A stretch of DNA of 64,000 nt from positions 5,373,001-5,437,000 of the forward strand of contig NZ_CP052859.1 in NCBI RefSeq assembly GCF_012935695.1. The letters run 5' to 3'. The notes under the pieces were generated by a model. The model did not search any database and was not told where the DNA came from. It was given only the letters and a program-made list of their open reading frames with translations. Below, piece by piece: positions 63,759 through 64,000 of this stretch. A program made the position numbers and the translations under genes. This stretch comes from Pseudomonas sp. ADAK18. Lineage in GTDB: Bacteria > Pseudomonadota > Gammaproteobacteria > Pseudomonadales > Pseudomonadaceae. Each line of letters starts with the position of its first letter. Position 1 is the stretch's first letter.

Positions 63759-64000
<242 letters not shown>

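Overview
The window is a 64 kb piece of a GC-rich chromosome from a Pseudomonas, most likely of the P. fluorescens group. Gene content and order follow the P. aeruginosa stretch from algP to argB almost gene by gene (algP, algQ, dsbB, hemY-X-D-C, algR, argH, cyaA, rnk, cyaY, lptM-lysA-dapF-xerC, amtB-glnK, ubiK, comM, rep, xpt, cycB, pauR-dadX-ridA-dadA-lrp, kauB, rpmG-rpmB, radC, coaBC, dut, algC, argB). Palindromic REP-type repeats of the kinds common in fluorescent pseudomonads lie in at least seven intergenic gaps. Nothing looks like a phage, plasmid, insertion sequence, CRISPR array or rRNA/tRNA locus; this is core chromosome with a few accessory insertions.

Layout. 1-5.8 kb: the end-truncated ABC-F ATPase, a TIGR02444 protein, the histone-like AlgP with a repetitive tail, an FKBP prolyl isomerase, the sigma-70 binder AlgQ/Rsd and DsbB. 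6-11 kb: the haem operon hemC-hemD-hemX-hemY, preceded by the response regulator algR; the partner kinase gene algZ/fimS seen next to algR in P. aeruginosa is not here. 11.5-18.8 kb: argH, a GST, two small conserved proteins, class I adenylate cyclase, Rnk, a DUF1289 protein and CyaY. 18.9-23.5 kb: one tight operon lptM-lysA-dapF-DUF484-xerC-HAD. 23.8-30.1 kb: SutA, YjbQ, the ammonium module glnK-amtB, ubiK, an MFS transporter and comM. 30.1-36.4 kb: accessory regulators and transporters (TetR with a six-TM ABC half-transporter that lacks an ATPase, a Cache chemoreceptor, a LysR-MATE divergent pair).

36.5-43.8 kb: a GGDEF/EAL protein with a degenerate GGDEF motif and a Fur-like site upstream, Rep helicase, xanthine phosphoribosyltransferase, a large acetyl-CoA hydrolase/transferase family protein and cytochrome c5. 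43.9-56.8 kb: amine and amino-acid catabolism: PauR, the D-alanine module dadX-ridA-dadA with divergent Lrp/DadR, a PauB-type FAD oxidase, a MocR regulator, a phospholipase D lipoprotein, an MFS transporter, a KauB/PauC aldehyde dehydrogenase and a cupin. 56.8-64 kb: a small I78-type protein, ribosomal proteins L28 and L33, a peptide-binding protein, RadC, CoaBC, Dut, AlgC and the start of ArgB.

Functional links. AlgP, AlgQ, AlgR and AlgC are all tied to alginate control or synthesis in P. aeruginosa. PauR, the PauB-like oxidase and KauB belong to one polyamine-degradation regulon, and DadX/DadA/Lrp to alanine use. No clearly novel multi-gene system was found. The best leads are regulatory: two TetR operator copies beside an orphan ABC membrane protein, a Fur-like palindrome before a c-di-GMP enzyme, a 37-codon open frame overlapping the algC start as ATGA, and several REP structures, one of which supplies a stop codon.
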